DNA of 51,763 nucleotides, taken from positions 3,659,299 through 3,711,061 of the forward strand of contig CM074811.1 in NCBI GenBank assembly GCA_037447605.1, written 5' to 3'. The notes under the pieces were generated by a model. That model ran no database searches. It worked only from the letters and a program-made list of their open reading frames with translations, and was not told the origin of the DNA. The translations under genes and the position numbers were made by a program. Of this stretch, positions 36,873 to 50,832 are shown piece by piece (position 1 is the first letter of the stretch; each line of letters opens with the position of its first letter). This stretch comes from Zygnema circumcarinatum. Taxonomy: Eukaryota; Streptophyta; Zygnematophyceae; Zygnematales; Zygnemataceae.

Positions 36873-39800
36873 TCAGTGCGGCAATTGCCAAGTGTCCAGA
36901 CCACCGATGGCCCACGGGTCACTGAGATCTCTGCGTTTTGGAAAGGCAGACAAAGACCAAGCTTTTCACATCGATTTCTCAGCAGTCCGTGTCAGTCTCC
37001 TCGCCTCCTCCAAGTTTAGCAAACTAAGTTTCAAAGGAGCTACTCTGGCAGTCGTGATGTGCAACAGAAAAAGGGACAGACCGTGGTCATCGTGAAACTA
37101 GCACTTATGGCAGAAACCCCCCTTGCGTCATAGAAAGTAAGAGTTTTGGTGTGCAGTCTACTGCCACTCACTTTCTCCCATCAATCGCATAACCGAGTTC
37201 TTCAGAAGACGGCTCGTCCTCAAACGCTTCCACAAGCTTATAGTCTTCTTTTCCGGGTCCGAGGTCCTGCCGCCGGAACACCTCAAACGGGCCGGGATAC
37301 GCCTTCCTGCCAATAGTAAAGCAGCTGCTATAACCTCACCATCCACACCTCTTGCCGCACATTTTGGGCATCACTCCAATTTCTTCTGGGCATGTGAGGA
37401 AAGTAGCCACGCGACTAGGGGAGAAGGGCAGTAAATGATTGCACACCTGAGGGCACCAAGTATGGGGAACTGCGTGCCAGAGATATAAAGCAGGCGGAAG
37501 TGATAGCACAGATAGAAAGACGCCGCAAACTGCAGACGCTTGTCTCGCCCAGAGATCTGCCACGGCACGGCACATCCCGTGAGCAGTCTCTGCTCAATTG
37601 CAGTCCTCCCCCCTCTCGCCACTCCTCTCCTCTCCTTCCCTACCTGTACGATGCTTAATTCTACATGCTGCTGGAACACATTCTCGCACGGACTCAATCT
37701 AACCTCAGCAACTCGCAAACTAAAACGGGACATGAGGAGGCAGCCTTCAGAAATAGTAGGAAGGGAGCAAGAAAGAGCAGAGCGCAAAAAATGTGCAACT
37801 TCAAACGACAACTCCATAATTGCATAAATGACATTCCACCAAGCACATACATCAGGCTTTGCCTTTCCCAGCAGTAACCCATCAGGATTGTGATGGTCCC
37901 AAAGAAAGCAACGGGAAAAAACCAACAAAAAGTAGGACAGACCTGCATTACGCCTCCAGCACCCGGCAAGTCCTGCAGCGCCCCCCCCAGAGAAGCGTCA
38001 GTCTGCACCTGCGGAAGATGAGGCCATGGAGGAGGCAGGCAGGCAGTGGAGGAGTGCCTCTCTGACGGTGAATTGCAGGCTGCCCTTCAACCACCCTCCG
38101 CAGTCCGCAAGTCTACGGAAACTGTTCGGCAAGTTGGGCAAGTTGGCCAAGTTGGGCAAGTTGGGCAGCTGCCTCCTGTTGAGGCCTGCAATGGGGCTCA
38201 CCTTCAGCCTAGGATTGATGATGATGAACGGCCGGCTCCCGGCAGCCGTGGCCATGGCTTCCAAGTCCTGCAGCGGCACAATCCCATATGCTCACGTCTG
38301 CTGTCCCGCTGCAGCCTAGCACTACCTTCATGCGTATGTAGTGTCTTCTTTATGTAAAAATAGCCACTGACTACTCTTGTGTAAGCCAGTCTAAATGGCT
38401 GGATTGGCTCGTTTCTGCAGTGGGGAACCACTGATGAATAGTTTCCAGAAATTGGCAACGCATAATGGAACTCTTAACCAGGTATCCACAAATAGATGTT
38501 GGAGCATCACCAAAACAGCCTCTAACCAAACATCACCGGCAATAGTGTAAAGACCACTTCAATGCATACAACCAGAACGAATCTTGAGTTAGCTTCACTC
38601 AATTCCAGGCAGTATAAGCATGAGTCTAGGCAGCATAAGAATAAGTCTAAGCAGCATAAGTCTGCAGTTCCCGAGTACTATTTCCCAAAATTCCATGTTT
38701 GCTAAAGCCTAAAGGCAAGGTCGGCATGCGAAGCAGCTCACATCGATGATACAGTTGCCCACTGCATTCTGCGGAGCCATCAGCACGAACACATCATCCT
38801 CAGGCTTCACCTCAGCTGCCCCTGCAACATGGGAGAGCACAAACCATCACAAATTTCAGCCTGTGCACACATTGTGTCAACCATCTAAAAATTCTTGAGA
38901 GTAGCAAGGAGTTTACTAATGCAAAGGTACCGCAATGCATAATAGCATACAATAGGTACATTTGATGACATCGCCATCGTGAGATCAATGCCATATCCTT
39001 TTCTTCACAATAGCATGGCCAAGCCCACATCGGTGGGAAAAGGAGGGCAGCACTGCATGAGGCCACTACCGTATCCACATCGGCAAGAGGGAGACTGTAT
39101 GTACCCACAGCGCCAATGTTGATGAACTCCCCTTTGGCCCCATAGTCCCCCCAGTCCATGGCTTCCAGCATGCGCCGAGTCCCCGCCAGTGCCAACGGCA
39201 TGCCCGCGAACACGCCCTCGCCCATAGAGCCCTGCACGCACACCTGCCGCCCTCCCCCCCCAACCAACACAGACGCCATAAGGATGAACAGAATCTTATA
39301 CATGCGGTTAGACGACAATGCAACGGACCCTGCCACACATACAAGTGTGATTCATCATGTATCACCGAAGTGAGATGTCCACAGGCCATGAAGCCTGAAG
39401 TGCCTTGTTCAGTAATAGGTTGCAACTCTGCAGCAAGCGCCTACGCACACTAAAACTGAGTCCTTTGGTGCACTGCACTGCGTTTGCTCGAGTCCATAAG
39501 CCCACATGGCGCGGGCATGACAGGGTAGAGGAAAAAATTGAGGCCGAGGTAGCAAAGCCAAACGAGAGTCATCTCTGGATGCTTCCTGCCCCACATGAAG
39601 GGTGCCGGTCGACTGGAAGGGACAGTGTGGAAAGAAATACATACATGCAATGGAGATAGTTATCGGCCACAAGGCGAGCTAGCTACGACAGCAACATTCA
39701 ATTATCTTTAAACAGCGCGGTCCACGCACAGCTGAGCTCTGCTCTGACCTCTCATTCACGTGCATAAAAACTGCAGCATACAACTCCTATATCCAGTGCA

Positions 39801-42800
39801 ATGATATGAGCATTCCGGAAAATCATCTCTCATGTCCAACTCCATCCGCCCAACGCACTCACCCGCACTCTCTTGCCATCGTTTGCAAATGCGAAAGCCA
39901 CCTCGCGCACGAGTTCCAACAACGTGCCGATGCGGTACACGTCCTGCCTCCCACCAATGCACGAAGAGGCACCTCCGTTACTTTTGCCCCGAAACGGAAA
40001 AAGACAGACTCGGTGAGTTTGCCATCTGGCAATTGTCCGGCAGTGACAGTGCCTTGTACTCGGCATCATCATATGGCGACATCCTCCCATTCACGTTTGT
40101 CAAACTACAATGACAAACCGACGCTCATATCCAAGTAAGTGTCGGAGAACCATCAAATGGATAAAAACACGGCTTGCTTAGCAGTTAAGCTGGTTGCAGC
40201 CATGCAGTTACGTGAAGGATGCTTAGAAAGGGTATTCCAGAAACAACATAAACATACAAAATAGCGCAATACGGACGAACGCATGTGGCGATGGAACCTC
40301 TTTTTAGCATTCCCCTAAAAAGATGAACTCAGAACATTTCTCTGTTTATCAATATCTTGCATGCCACTTCAGAACATCATTCCTAGAAGCGTCCAAACGA
40401 ACGTACTCTGCAAAGGACTGGGTAAAGTTTTACGTGAAGCTGCATCCACTGATCAGCGTCTAGTGCAGTTAGGCTGAAAAAGCAACTCACCATTTCTGGG
40501 TTCAGCTCGGGAATGAGGAGAAGGATCTGCACCGACATGGCAAGAGCACATCAGAACACACACTGCATAAAAAAGACTGCTATTTGGGCGAGATTCTAGA
40601 GTAGTCCGTTGCATTATACTATGAAAGTGACATTCTCTGTACGCCTTTCAGAGCAAGCCGGCTGATTCCCACGTTCAGTAGAGACGGCCTCCCTTACATC
40701 ATTCTCTGGCAAGACTCTCAATGCAATTGTTGCAAACAATGTTTGGCTATAAAACTACTACTTAAATAATAATAAGAACGATATCCATTTAAAACAAACA
40801 CTTGTCACCAAAGTGAGGACGCATTCCTCACTTAAGGGATAGGAGACATGATCGATGCCATCACATCGAATCTTTTCTATAGAAAACGAGTGTCTAAAGG
40901 AAACAATTCCGCTGCGGTTTGCATCACAATCGCGATTGTACAGGCTTGGCAGATCCGCGAAACTGTGTGTAAAAGTTAACTGTTAGAGTCCACTTCTATA
41001 GAGGTCCTTCAATCAAGCAACAGCGCGGAATTTTGCTATTTACCTTGAGCCTGGATTTGCCTGCTTCCACAGCGGCCTTTGCTGCTTCACAGACGTCCTT
41101 GTAAAAGTACTGTCGAATTTCTCGGCCATGAGGAATGGAATTGAGCCTCGTCGGTATTCCACGCCAGCTAGATTTCTAAAGCCAGACAATGACAGGGCGG
41201 ACACATGATGCAAGGATGAGACGGAGCCGGCACACCCAAGCTGTCAAAATCTCATCACAACCAGACCCCAGCTCAGGATCCTGGATAGAAGGTCGAACGA
41301 CTCTGAACATGCCATGAGCCATTTACATCTGAACGGGAAGAAGCAGAGAGGTAAGGGCTTCAGGAAGAAGTTTGGGCGATGCTCAAATATCCTTCCTTAC
41401 CCCAGAGCCTCGTCAATCATGTGGATGGATATGTAGTGTACCCAGAAACTGTGTTCCAGTTGATGTCAAAGGAACAACCTAAGCTCTGACTTTGCCATAC
41501 ATTCAACTGATCCCTTTCTTGAGAATCTTGCTCGAAGTTTACCACAAAAAAATCGACAGGATCCAAAGATACTAGAAGATTTAGCAACATTTCAAGGAAA
41601 AATTCCTTGACTAATTTACGTTCAATATCTAGTCTGAGCTGCTTACCACGAATTGATGCAAACCTTCTCACATGGAGCCGATGTGAGAACTCTTCAGTCA
41701 AGAATACTTAGATTGGTTCGTACTCTCTTTGTTGCCTAGTTAAGTAACATATTACATCGAAGATGAGAGCCTGACAGGAATTACTACGCAAAAGGAGAAC
41801 GAGCATACCTTGGCAGAAGCAGACGGAGCTCTTCCGTTCGTGCTCTGGGCGTGTACACCGACATCCATGGTGCAACAACGCACCCCCACAGGAACTCCGT
41901 TTTAGGTTACTGCACGCGAAAACTTCTCATGCTCGCATATCATTAGAAATAAAGTCTGCACAACACGATGGGGTGGAACCAATAGCCTTCATACATCTGC
42001 ACTCGCACTCAATAACTTCAAGAGGAAGCGATGGATCGAAGGCTACCGACGAGGACCACTAGAGACCCCCTAAACATAGTTCCTTACTGATTCAAGTATC
42101 AACATTAGGCTCAGCCGTATTAAAAATGTGTTGGCGCCTGTCCAGATGCGCCACGAAAAGACATACTCACGCAAGAGATGCAATCATCCATGACAAGTAC
42201 CTCAAGTGAACAAGCAATAACAAAAAAAAAATGAGGAAACGTACGTCATTTGCATCTTGTGCAACAAAGGCATTACCCATTAAGGACAAGCTTGAAGCGA
42301 GGGAGCGGGAACTAACTACGATAAGCTTCACTATGTTAGCATCCTCTCTACTTTTGGTGAGTTCAGCTAGAACCCCTGCAGACACTCTACTCTATGTCCT
42401 GCCTAGGACGTACTTCTAGCAGTCGATGACATACATTCCTTAGAAACCATGGATCTCTGACAAAAACAGAGTCATGACTTCACTGAATAGCTGCACTACC
42501 TAACGCTAGCAGCGAGGGAACGGACCTCGTCCGCCTTTGCCTGCAGTTCGCTCAGAATCTTGTCAAGGTCTGCAAAGACATCCGCCTTGGGCCGAGCGCC
42601 ATCAACCTGCACATTACACCACGATCACCACATCACAGAGGAAGGTAACCAGGGCTTGCTGAATATTGTAACCAATTTTGCAATTCGAGCAGCTGCTACC
42701 ACGGAGGTCTGCATTCTAACTTTCTACATTCCTCATGGAGCACGCAGGAAATCTGAAAAGCCTCAGTGATACCGTCTAACCCCGTCGAATCGAATTAACA

Positions 42801-45513
42801 AGTAACCCAGCGGCGAAATACAGCACCACGTGGAGGTAATGAGGAAGGCTGTTTGCCAATCTTACCGTTGTAAGAATATTTGCGTATGAAGACAACACTG
42901 AATCCAGATTTTCTTTATGCGTCTTTAAGCGCGTCTTCACCTGTATTCATCCTCCCGAAGGCAACATCCTCAGCATCCGTTTCAAAGTTTGAGTTTTTTA
43001 AATGCATCACAGTTACGAATTCATGACTGCACAGGTTCTGTCATATTATATCCTCCAAAATCATTTCATACACAACAGCTCGATTTGCTGTGAAGAATAT
43101 CTGCCACTTATTACTGGTTACCCTAACAACGATCATTCATTTTGGCTAGTGACTTACCACGGGCCACTCTCCGTGAATTTTTCCCGTTTTCTTTTGGGAA
43201 TTCAGGGCATTGGGAAGGTTCAGAATATCTGGAGAATCACGTGTTCCAAACATGTGGCACGATCACTGGGCAATAAGCCGATTCACAAAGCTAGCTCGTA
43301 ACGTACGGTCAATAAGAACACACCTTCTCTTCAGTATCATCACTGCGTTGAGTTAAGCGGGCGGCAATCTCATCGTTCTCAGGTGGAGAAAATGTCAAGT
43401 GATAAATCTTGCCGGTCACCGGATCAAGCCGTCGACCCACTACTCTCTCAACTAAGAGTTCATCAGGAACCTGCAGGTAAAGTGCCTCAACAACCTCAAC
43501 AATGGTGATGTTTCACTTCTTTAACAACCAGAAAAGGATCATAAAATATATCCAACACAGTGAAGCTCGAGGCAACAACGCTCAATGTGACAATATGGTA
43601 AATTGTACGTGACTTCGACGAAGCAACTATTAAAACTAAATGCAACGACTTTATGTAATCACAAAGTCCATTTTGCCTTTTTCCATGTACATTTGATGGC
43701 CTTCCCATAGTGAGATTCAGCCCGAATCATTCTAAAAAATGACTTATTCCTTATGTGATCATTGCGTTCCACACGAGGTCTCCAGAATTACCATGGCCAG
43801 AATTGATGAAAGGATACTTCAGTCAGCCTGTAGACATCGATCGATTTTTGGACGGCGGATATTGTGATACAGATCATGGCTTGACTTTGAATGCCAGCTC
43901 CCTAAGCTTTTTTCTCCTCAGGCTTAATTGTTTCATACTTTCAACAAAAAGGGAGAAAGCCCTTGACTTACATCCAAGAGGATGAAGATTTGCGGTAGAA
44001 TCTCAGCAGCCATAAGAGCGGCTGCTTGCGTTGCACTCCTGGGATAGCCATCCAACAGCCATCCGTTCTCCTGGGCGTCGGCCTGAGCAAGCCTGTTCTT
44101 CACAATCTGGACCCGCCATACAAGTAGACAGGGTTTATCACCTCAAACTAAACATGTGAAGTGAAGTGGTGGTACGGAGACCGCTTCTCCATCAATATAT
44201 TTGGGAGACAATCCACTAAAGGGGAAATCTTTCCATGCACAACGCCTGTGACAAAAATAAAACCAATGATACTGTGGCAGGCAGACCTGTGACTTACAGT
44301 GATGACAACGTCATCTGGAACAAGGACGCCAGCATCCATGAACGCTTTCACTTGCTTCCCATATTCAGTCTCGGCCGCTACTTCCGCTCGGAGCAGATCA
44401 CCAGCAGATATATGAGCCAATCCGTACTGCAGACCAGTTCAGCAAAGCGTCAGTCTGTTCAACGGAACATAAGCACAGGACGACAGTGTCCCTTGGTATC
44501 AAGACTCGACATGCAATATAGCGCAACACAAGCATCAAACATTGGATACGAATCGCTCATAAGTCCGACTACGCTGCCCTGTGCGCTCACCTTCTTGACA
44601 ATTTCCTCACACTGCGTTCCCTTCCCAGATGCTGGAGCTCCAGATATGATCACTTTCAGAGGTCTCGAAGGAGCTGCAGCTGTCTCCATCGGCTGCAAAA
44701 TTCACGGAGCCTCTACTTATCAGCCCGCAACAAGCACTAGCTGAAGAAAATGGCCTCCTCACTCTCAAGGCCAGGCCGGGGTCCAACTCGGCAACTGACT
44801 CAATTTGGCTACTGCTAAGATATAATGATCAATTCATCCCACATAGTTCGTTACTCCAAACGTTTGTAGCAATATGACGAAAATATTGTTGCTTGAGCAT
44901 CAAAGGAAAATGGAAAGCAAGAGCTTTCGTGTACTTGAACAACTCCGGCGAAGCGACAAGTCAACATAACACTGGAAGGCAAGGTCGGAAGGCGTGATGA
45001 CACAGCCAGCACTTTTGTCCGCACATTGTTCCAGTGAACCCGCAAATTGCGTCGTCTGCCAACTGTTTACATCATAATAGAACTTGCGCAGAATGCGGCC
45101 CCCAAAGGTGCAAGTGACAAGAGAAGGTTAAGGCGCAAATACGAGCTCCTGGGGGCACTGCTAACGCACAGCACAGCACAGCACAGCAGAGAGGGCTGCG
45201 GGTTGCTCACTCTCGCTTCCGCCTTCTCTGTCGATGCTGCAGGAGCTTTCACGCGCTTCCCAGACACGGGAGAAGAGCTTGGAATCGACCATAACCTTGA
45301 ATCTTCAGGCAATGAAATGGCTTGGGTGCTCTTACCAATCATGCTACTCTCTAATTTAAGAAAACAGCAACGGCGAGAAGACATTCTTATGGCTTTTTGA
45401 TTTGATCCTTGAACTTGAAACGAAGGCAGGGAGAGTGGAGGTTGCTTGGCAGACGTGCCAGCAGACATGGCTGCAAGGGGAAGAGAATGGCAGAGCGTGA
45501 GAGGGTGCGCCAT
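36873..45513 (-). CDS. AMK5: Chloroplast adenylate kinase-DUF1995 fusion (AMK5 type)
   Basis: Eighteen exons: 45513-45211, 44692-44591, 44426-44298, 44106-43972, 43470-43324, 42940-42866, 42606-42526, 41844-41809, 41175-41044, 40526-40491, 39943-39863, 39243-39105, 38821-38742, 38267-38202, 37972-37943, 37556-37447, 37306-37172, 36930-36873 (624 aa, all in phase). Residues 1-101 are a Ser/Ala/Lys-rich plastid transit region. The adenylate kinase domain (ATP + AMP = 2 ADP) has P-loop SGAPASGKGTQC (about 118), ISAGDLLRAE, LLDGYPRSATQA and the LID GRRLDPVTGKIYH. After a short linker comes DUF1995: WRGIPTRLNSIP, IPELNPEMDVYRIGTL, QGSMGEGVFAGMPLALAG, MAPQNAVGNCIID, INPRLKDLP and FRLLYISGTQFPILGALR. 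The same order is known in Arabidopsis At5g35170. The kinase probably balances stromal adenylates; the DUF1995 role is unknown. The last exon and the linker exon 41844-41809 are the least certain. Confidence 0.93.
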
Positions 45514-45751
45514 GGCTGCAAGAAGAGTGTCCGTGTGCAGGACGGGACGGAACTACTGGGCTGCTTCGGTCGGAGCCAGCCTCGCAGGGCAGCGCAGCGC
45601 GCTGGAGCTAGTACGGTACACAGTACGGTAACATCCGTCCGCCCGCCGAGTTCAGACGCCAGGCGGGCGCCGGGCGCGCTGGTCGCTGCTCGCTGCTGCT
45701 CTCCTGCGCGAGCGAGCGAGCAAGGAAGATACACCTCCTCTTCATCTGGCC
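45514..45751. promoter_or_regulatory. Bidirectional promoter region, AMK5 / YTH gene
   Basis: Only 238 bp separate two divergent ATG codons, so both genes must share this GC-rich promoter. GTACGGTACACAGTACGGTA at 45611-45630 is a short direct repeat. No TATA box is visible. Confidence 0.55.
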
Positions 45752-48700
45752 ATGGCCGAGGCCGAAGCCGAGGCCGAGGCGGGGCCCTCTCCTGCCCCTC
45801 ACCCGAGCGAACCTGCTGGAGGCAGCAGGGCAGCTGACGCCAGCATCGTGGACGAGCTCATGAGCGAGCACGACGACTTCCGGGCGGAGGAGGAGCTTGA
45901 CGACCCTTACCACGAGCGCCACCGCGCTGGGGATGTCATGTGCGCTCGATTTCCATAGCCTCGACCACTGGATCACTGTGGTCGCCGCGTTTAGCAACAC
46001 CGTGTCGTCTTTTTTCAACATTTTCTGAATTCTCCTTACAGTAATCGAATGAAAATTGAGATTGCCGCTCCTTCATCTGAAAGCGTCGATCGCGTGGTCT
46101 CGTTGCGCACAATGTCATCATGTCTGGAAAATTCTTGAAAGTGTCACATAGAATAAGGGCAGTGGCCTCCTCCCAATTGCATAATAACCTACATGAATAT
46201 TTTTCGTTACTAGGTATATCAATATCTGGGTTGGTGCAAAAAAATTGACCGCCGAAGGTTTTTTTCACAAGAAGCTCAATTTCCTTCCCTCTAATGACAC
46301 TCCTGGTTTAACGGTGGATACGTCTCTTGTCCTCCGACCAATTCATGCGATTTAAGGCTCCATGCTCGAATCCTCAATTATGAGCATTTGACGAGCATTC
46401 GACGGTCTCTGCCATTTTTCTCGAGTGGCTTTGCTTACCTATTTTGTTGATGCCTGGCAGTGTCGAGGATGTCGCCCAGACGACAGCCACCTCGGCCAAA
46501 TCGTTTTTGAACGGCATAGTGAGTTTCTTGTCGTTGAAGAGTCCATATCCTGTATTTGAAAACGTCGGGCGTTCAAACTATGCATGGCGACTGGCTATCA
46601 CCTCATAGTAGCTGAATGGCATTGTAAGGATTACAATGTTCATTGCAACTCTGTTCGTCTAGCAGCATCCTCGTAAGATATTAGTCACCGATCTGTTTTT
46701 TAATTATCTTGTTAGTCCTTGTTGCAGCCTACAGAACGCAGTTCCTTGACTTACAGGAGGTCTAGGGCTTCAGAAGTGAAGGAGGATTTGGAGAGCGTTA
46801 AATATGGAAGAGGCTCGGGCATGAAGGAGTACGAAGCACATAGTAAGTCCTGCAGCAATGTTTTTGGGCAGAATCTTTATTCCAAGCCATTTGGGTCCTA
46901 AAAGACTCGTGTCGAGAGTATGAAGCTGCTTCCCTTTGTATCACATCCCTCGTCCTTGGTGGCTTGTAATGTACAGAGATCGATGGACATGAAGGGCTCA
47001 AAGCTTTTTTTTGCAATTGTTTGCAACAGACGAGTCAGCCAGTGGTCTAGTCACGAGCACAGCGAGCACATCGGGGAAGCGATCAGTTGCACAAGAGCCT
47101 AAGTCCGTTCCTGGAACATCGACAAAGTTCCATGTTAGAGAAAGAAAGGGTCATGGTGTGAGGTACTTCATTATCAAGAGCCTTAATCACCACAACATTG
47201 CGAAATCGATCGAGAACGGCATTTGGGCGACTCAACAGATGAATGAGCCGACCTTGAATGAGGCATTTGAGGTATGGAATTACTCTGCGTGGAGGTCTGA
47301 CATGTAATTTGATGAGAGTTTGTTGCTCAATTTGCTCAGTTCACACCAATGCATGTATTTCGGATGTTTTTTATCATCATTCAGATATTAGAAAAGTTTC
47401 GGGTTCATTAGCGTTTTCTTCATATCTTTTCATTGCTAGAATTATTACATCGTGTAATCGATTTGGCAAAAATATGTCAGTTAATGCTCACCGGCGTCAG
47501 GAACGCAGTTTTTGGTGCTACCATGCATGCGTTCGGCCTGCATAGTTAGGCAGAGTTGGCGCTGCTGCAGGGGGTCACTGCAACATTTGGTTGTTCGGAA
47601 GCCCAATCTTTTCTTCAACTTGAAGCTCCATGGGGTGCTGCAGAGTTCGGAGAAGGTGATCCTTATTTTCAGCGTAAACATGAGCGGCCATTTCCAAGGC
47701 TATGCCCAGATGACTTCTGGAATTGGCCATCGGAGAGCACACGTGTGGAATGAAGTGGCTGAGGGTGGGAGTCCTTGGGGAGGCAGTTTTTCGGTGGAGT
47801 GGCTCCGTCTATGCGACCTTCCTTTCCAAATGACTGTTCATCTTAAAAACCCATTGAATTACTTCAAACCAGTCAAGATCAGTAGGGATGGACAGGTACC
47901 GATTTATGTGCTGTACTGAGCCCATGCCTAATTCTCAATTCTAATTCGTGTACCGCTTGTTTGAATCTGCTGCTTGTTTGAATCTGCTGCTTGTTTGCTT
48001 GACTGTTTTGTTGAAGTGCATCCATTTTTGTCCCACATATTTTTTTGACTTCTGCTGCGGAGGGCAAGCTGTCATTGTTTCCGCAGTTAAATGACCCCCT
48101 CGAGCTTTAGAATACCCAATATTGAAGGCAATTGCTTGTTTCGATGAGTGCTTATGTCCCGTTTTGTGCCCATTAATGGATAACTTGAACAGTAGAATGC
48201 GGAGAGCTAAGGCCAGCACTTCTCTTTGCAGGAACTTACAGCAGATATCGGAGCTGCGTTATGCGCGCTCATTGATGAGGGAGTTGCTGAGAAGGATGGA
48301 CTAAAACGGTGACCATTTTGAGTTTTTCCTTGCTTTGAGCTTGACGAAAAAACAACATTGAACTTAAACCTTTATTTAACGGACATTAATCTAGCTCATG
48401 TCATCTGTGAGTTTTGAAATTCCACTTTGTAGTCCTTCACATAGATACTGAGACAAGTGGGTGCACGCTTGGAGTTGCAGGAAATCACCTGCAACTCAGC
48501 TTTCTACTTCAGATGTCTCAGCAAAGAGGATGCGTGGGGCTTTCTTTGGCGGAAGTGTTGACTCAATACGACTCGCAGTCCAGCCTTACTTCCCGGGAGT
48601 GCATTCACTGTACCATGGAATGGGAGCTCGCATCCACTACGAGAACGACTATGGAGTGGATGAAATGGTGACCAGGCAAGGAGGCAACCTGCACCCGAGA

Positions 48701-50832
48701 GCGAACCCCTGCAACCCGCGAGTGGCGAGTGCAGGGCCATGCTTCGACTCGTCGCAGCTCCCAAGGCCGCGGCGGGCCATGGCTGTGCGCCCACCCTTGC
48801 TGGACCGCGCGCGGGAGGCAGGTGCGGACTCGGCAGCAGAATGGGGCGGGGAGGGGGAGGCAGCTTTGGGAAGCCAACGAGGAGTCAATAGGAGGCAGCA
48901 GCCAGATTTGAACCTCCCTGAGGAGGAGCTTCTCAACATGGTGATTTGCTGACATGTTGCTATTCATATGCTTTGATTATTTTATTTTGGAGACTGCTCA
49001 GATGATTGGAGCGGTGATAGTATTCAGTGCTTTAGTTCTTGGTCTCTACAGTCCGTGTGCTTGGTGGTGTCCATGTTCATCTGTTCAGGAGACTGTATTT
49101 GTCTGTATTCACCTCACTGGAACAGTCAGTGAGTGGATTCTTCATTCCTTGTCGTTGACTTTGTTTGTGCAATATGTCAACCGAATGGTGCATGCCGCTT
49201 TACAAAAATAGCGTTTAGAGTTGTGATCGTTGCACAGACTACTCCAGGAGAAGTCGATCAAGCGATTGGTCTCATGTTCATCTGAGACAGTCTTTCCAAT
49301 TTTTTTTCCGTTTTGGCAACTGCATTGGTCCTTGTATCATTGTTTTTGACTCGAAGCATGATTCCATCGCATCAGGCCATAGAAACATTCCGTCTTGCCA
49401 CGCTTTCTTTTATGACAGTAGCTGTTTCGCTTCATTTCTCGATAACATTTGTTGAGCTATGTTGGGTAGCGACTTATTGTGAGCGAGTTTTAATAATTGT
49501 CGTTTTGGTACGATTATAGATTTTATTTGCCGAGTGGAAGCCATCACCTTGTACTCTATCACTCTTACGACCAAAGCTTCTCTGGTCGCAACGGGGATGT
49601 GTAGCGCGCAGGGTTAAGCCTGGCATGTGGTTTGTAATGTGCAGACTTATGAGGAATACTTGGAGCGAATGGGCAGAAGCCGAGGCCATGCTCTCCATGA
49701 CCAGGTGAAGCAGAGCTTGGCTCTACCCTCCCAGTCAGATCATTGACTTCAGGGTTGCAATTGGCTTGCTTTGTGTATCTGCACAAAGGTCTTTCTTTAT
49801 GGTTGTTTCCATACTGTAACGTTACCTTTGGGCCGTCATTCGTGCAAGGGACGAACCAGTGCAGTATTGTTTAGTGGTCGGAAACTGGCAGGGGGCAGAA
49901 AGGCGTTTGTCGGCGGTTTCATTTGTAAATACTTGGACATCCATTTTCTGCTCCTATGACATGCAATGATGACCTGTGGGATTTTGAATGGAAAGCGGAG
50001 TTCTCGTTATCGTGACGCTGGAACTGTGTTGATAGGATGCGTTGAGTTCCGATGGATGACCTGACAGACATGGCGCTGCAGGCTTGCTGAATTTCGCTTT
50101 GTATGCAAATGTTGCTCTGATGCTCAACCTGGATAATCATTTCGCATGGCTGCCTGATAGTCAACGATTCAGAAGGCCACTTTTTTTTCGACTGGATTTA
50201 TGGTGAAGGAATTTTGAGGTTTGCCCAACTCCTTTATACGAAGTTGCTTGTTCCCTTCTGACTCAGAAGGTGTGCTCTTGTGCAGGAGCTTGGGCGACTG
50301 GGGGAGCAGGAGCAGAGCTCTGACCCAGACAGGGGCCTCAGCGGAACAGGTCCGCAGTCAGAAGATATGTGCGTGGCATTTCCCTGACATTTTCTGCCTT
50401 GAACATGACAGGTTCCTCTGTAAAAGTCCCAGTTTGTTTATATTGATGGTTCAGGCTGAACACGAAAATTCCATCCGGTGTACGAATAGTGCTTGGAGTT
50501 GCGTATCATTGGTTGAAAGGGTGTTCGGGTGACCTGAAGCTCGACTATAATGGCAATCGTGGTGGAAGTTGTGCATTGTTGATTTGAACTAGGCACCAAT
50601 GTATTTGCAACAGGTTGATTTGGCATCTGTTTGCATCTCGCTTCCTGGCAGCAGAGCGGCTAAACAGAGGGGTATTTGGCATGTCAGGTACAGTTCTTCT
50701 AGGCGGTTCGGCAGTGATGCGGGTTCCCGCAGGCTCAGAGCCAGGCCCAAAGCAGGTTTCATGCGAATCCGAAGCCAAGCCGGGGAAAGGGAGGGGGATT
50801 ACAATCGATCTCCTTCATACCACAAGGGCTAG
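45752..50832 (+). CDS. YTH-domain m6A RNA-binding protein
   Basis: Ten exons: 45752-45939, 46461-46518, 46728-46842, 47030-47271, 47644-47895, 48232-48308, 48481-48940, 49645-49704, 50286-50368, 50688-50832 (559 aa, phase-consistent). YTH proteins bind N6-methyladenosine in mRNA and steer processing or decay. The domain spans about residues 165-305: RYFIIKSLNHHNIAKSIENG, then IWATQ, VILIFSVNMSGHFQGYAQM and PVKISRDGQELTADIG. Likely cage aromatics are the Trp in GIWATQ and the two in HVW and SPWGG. It is closest by eye to the YTH of plant CPSF30-L and animal YTHDC1, but the N-terminus is short and acidic and holds no CCCH zinc fingers. The tail has FFGGSVDSIRL, PYFPGVHS, TYEEYLERMGRS and an Arg/Ser-rich end (YSSSRRFGSDAGSRR). 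Exon 9 could instead end at 50349, putting the last exon in another frame with a stop at 50962. Confidence 0.9.
47955..47999. repeat. 18-bp tandem repeat, ~2.5 copies
   Basis: The unit TGCTTGTTTGAATCTGCT recurs in the YTH gene intron 47896-48231. It looks like a short replication-slippage repeat. Confidence 0.85.

Noticed and set aside
42232-42375. Extra exon in the AMK5 linker (minus strand, 47 codons between an acceptor-like and a donor-like site)
   Set aside because: Its open frame needs two leading bases, while the preceding exon ends in phase 0; in that phase it meets a TAG at once.
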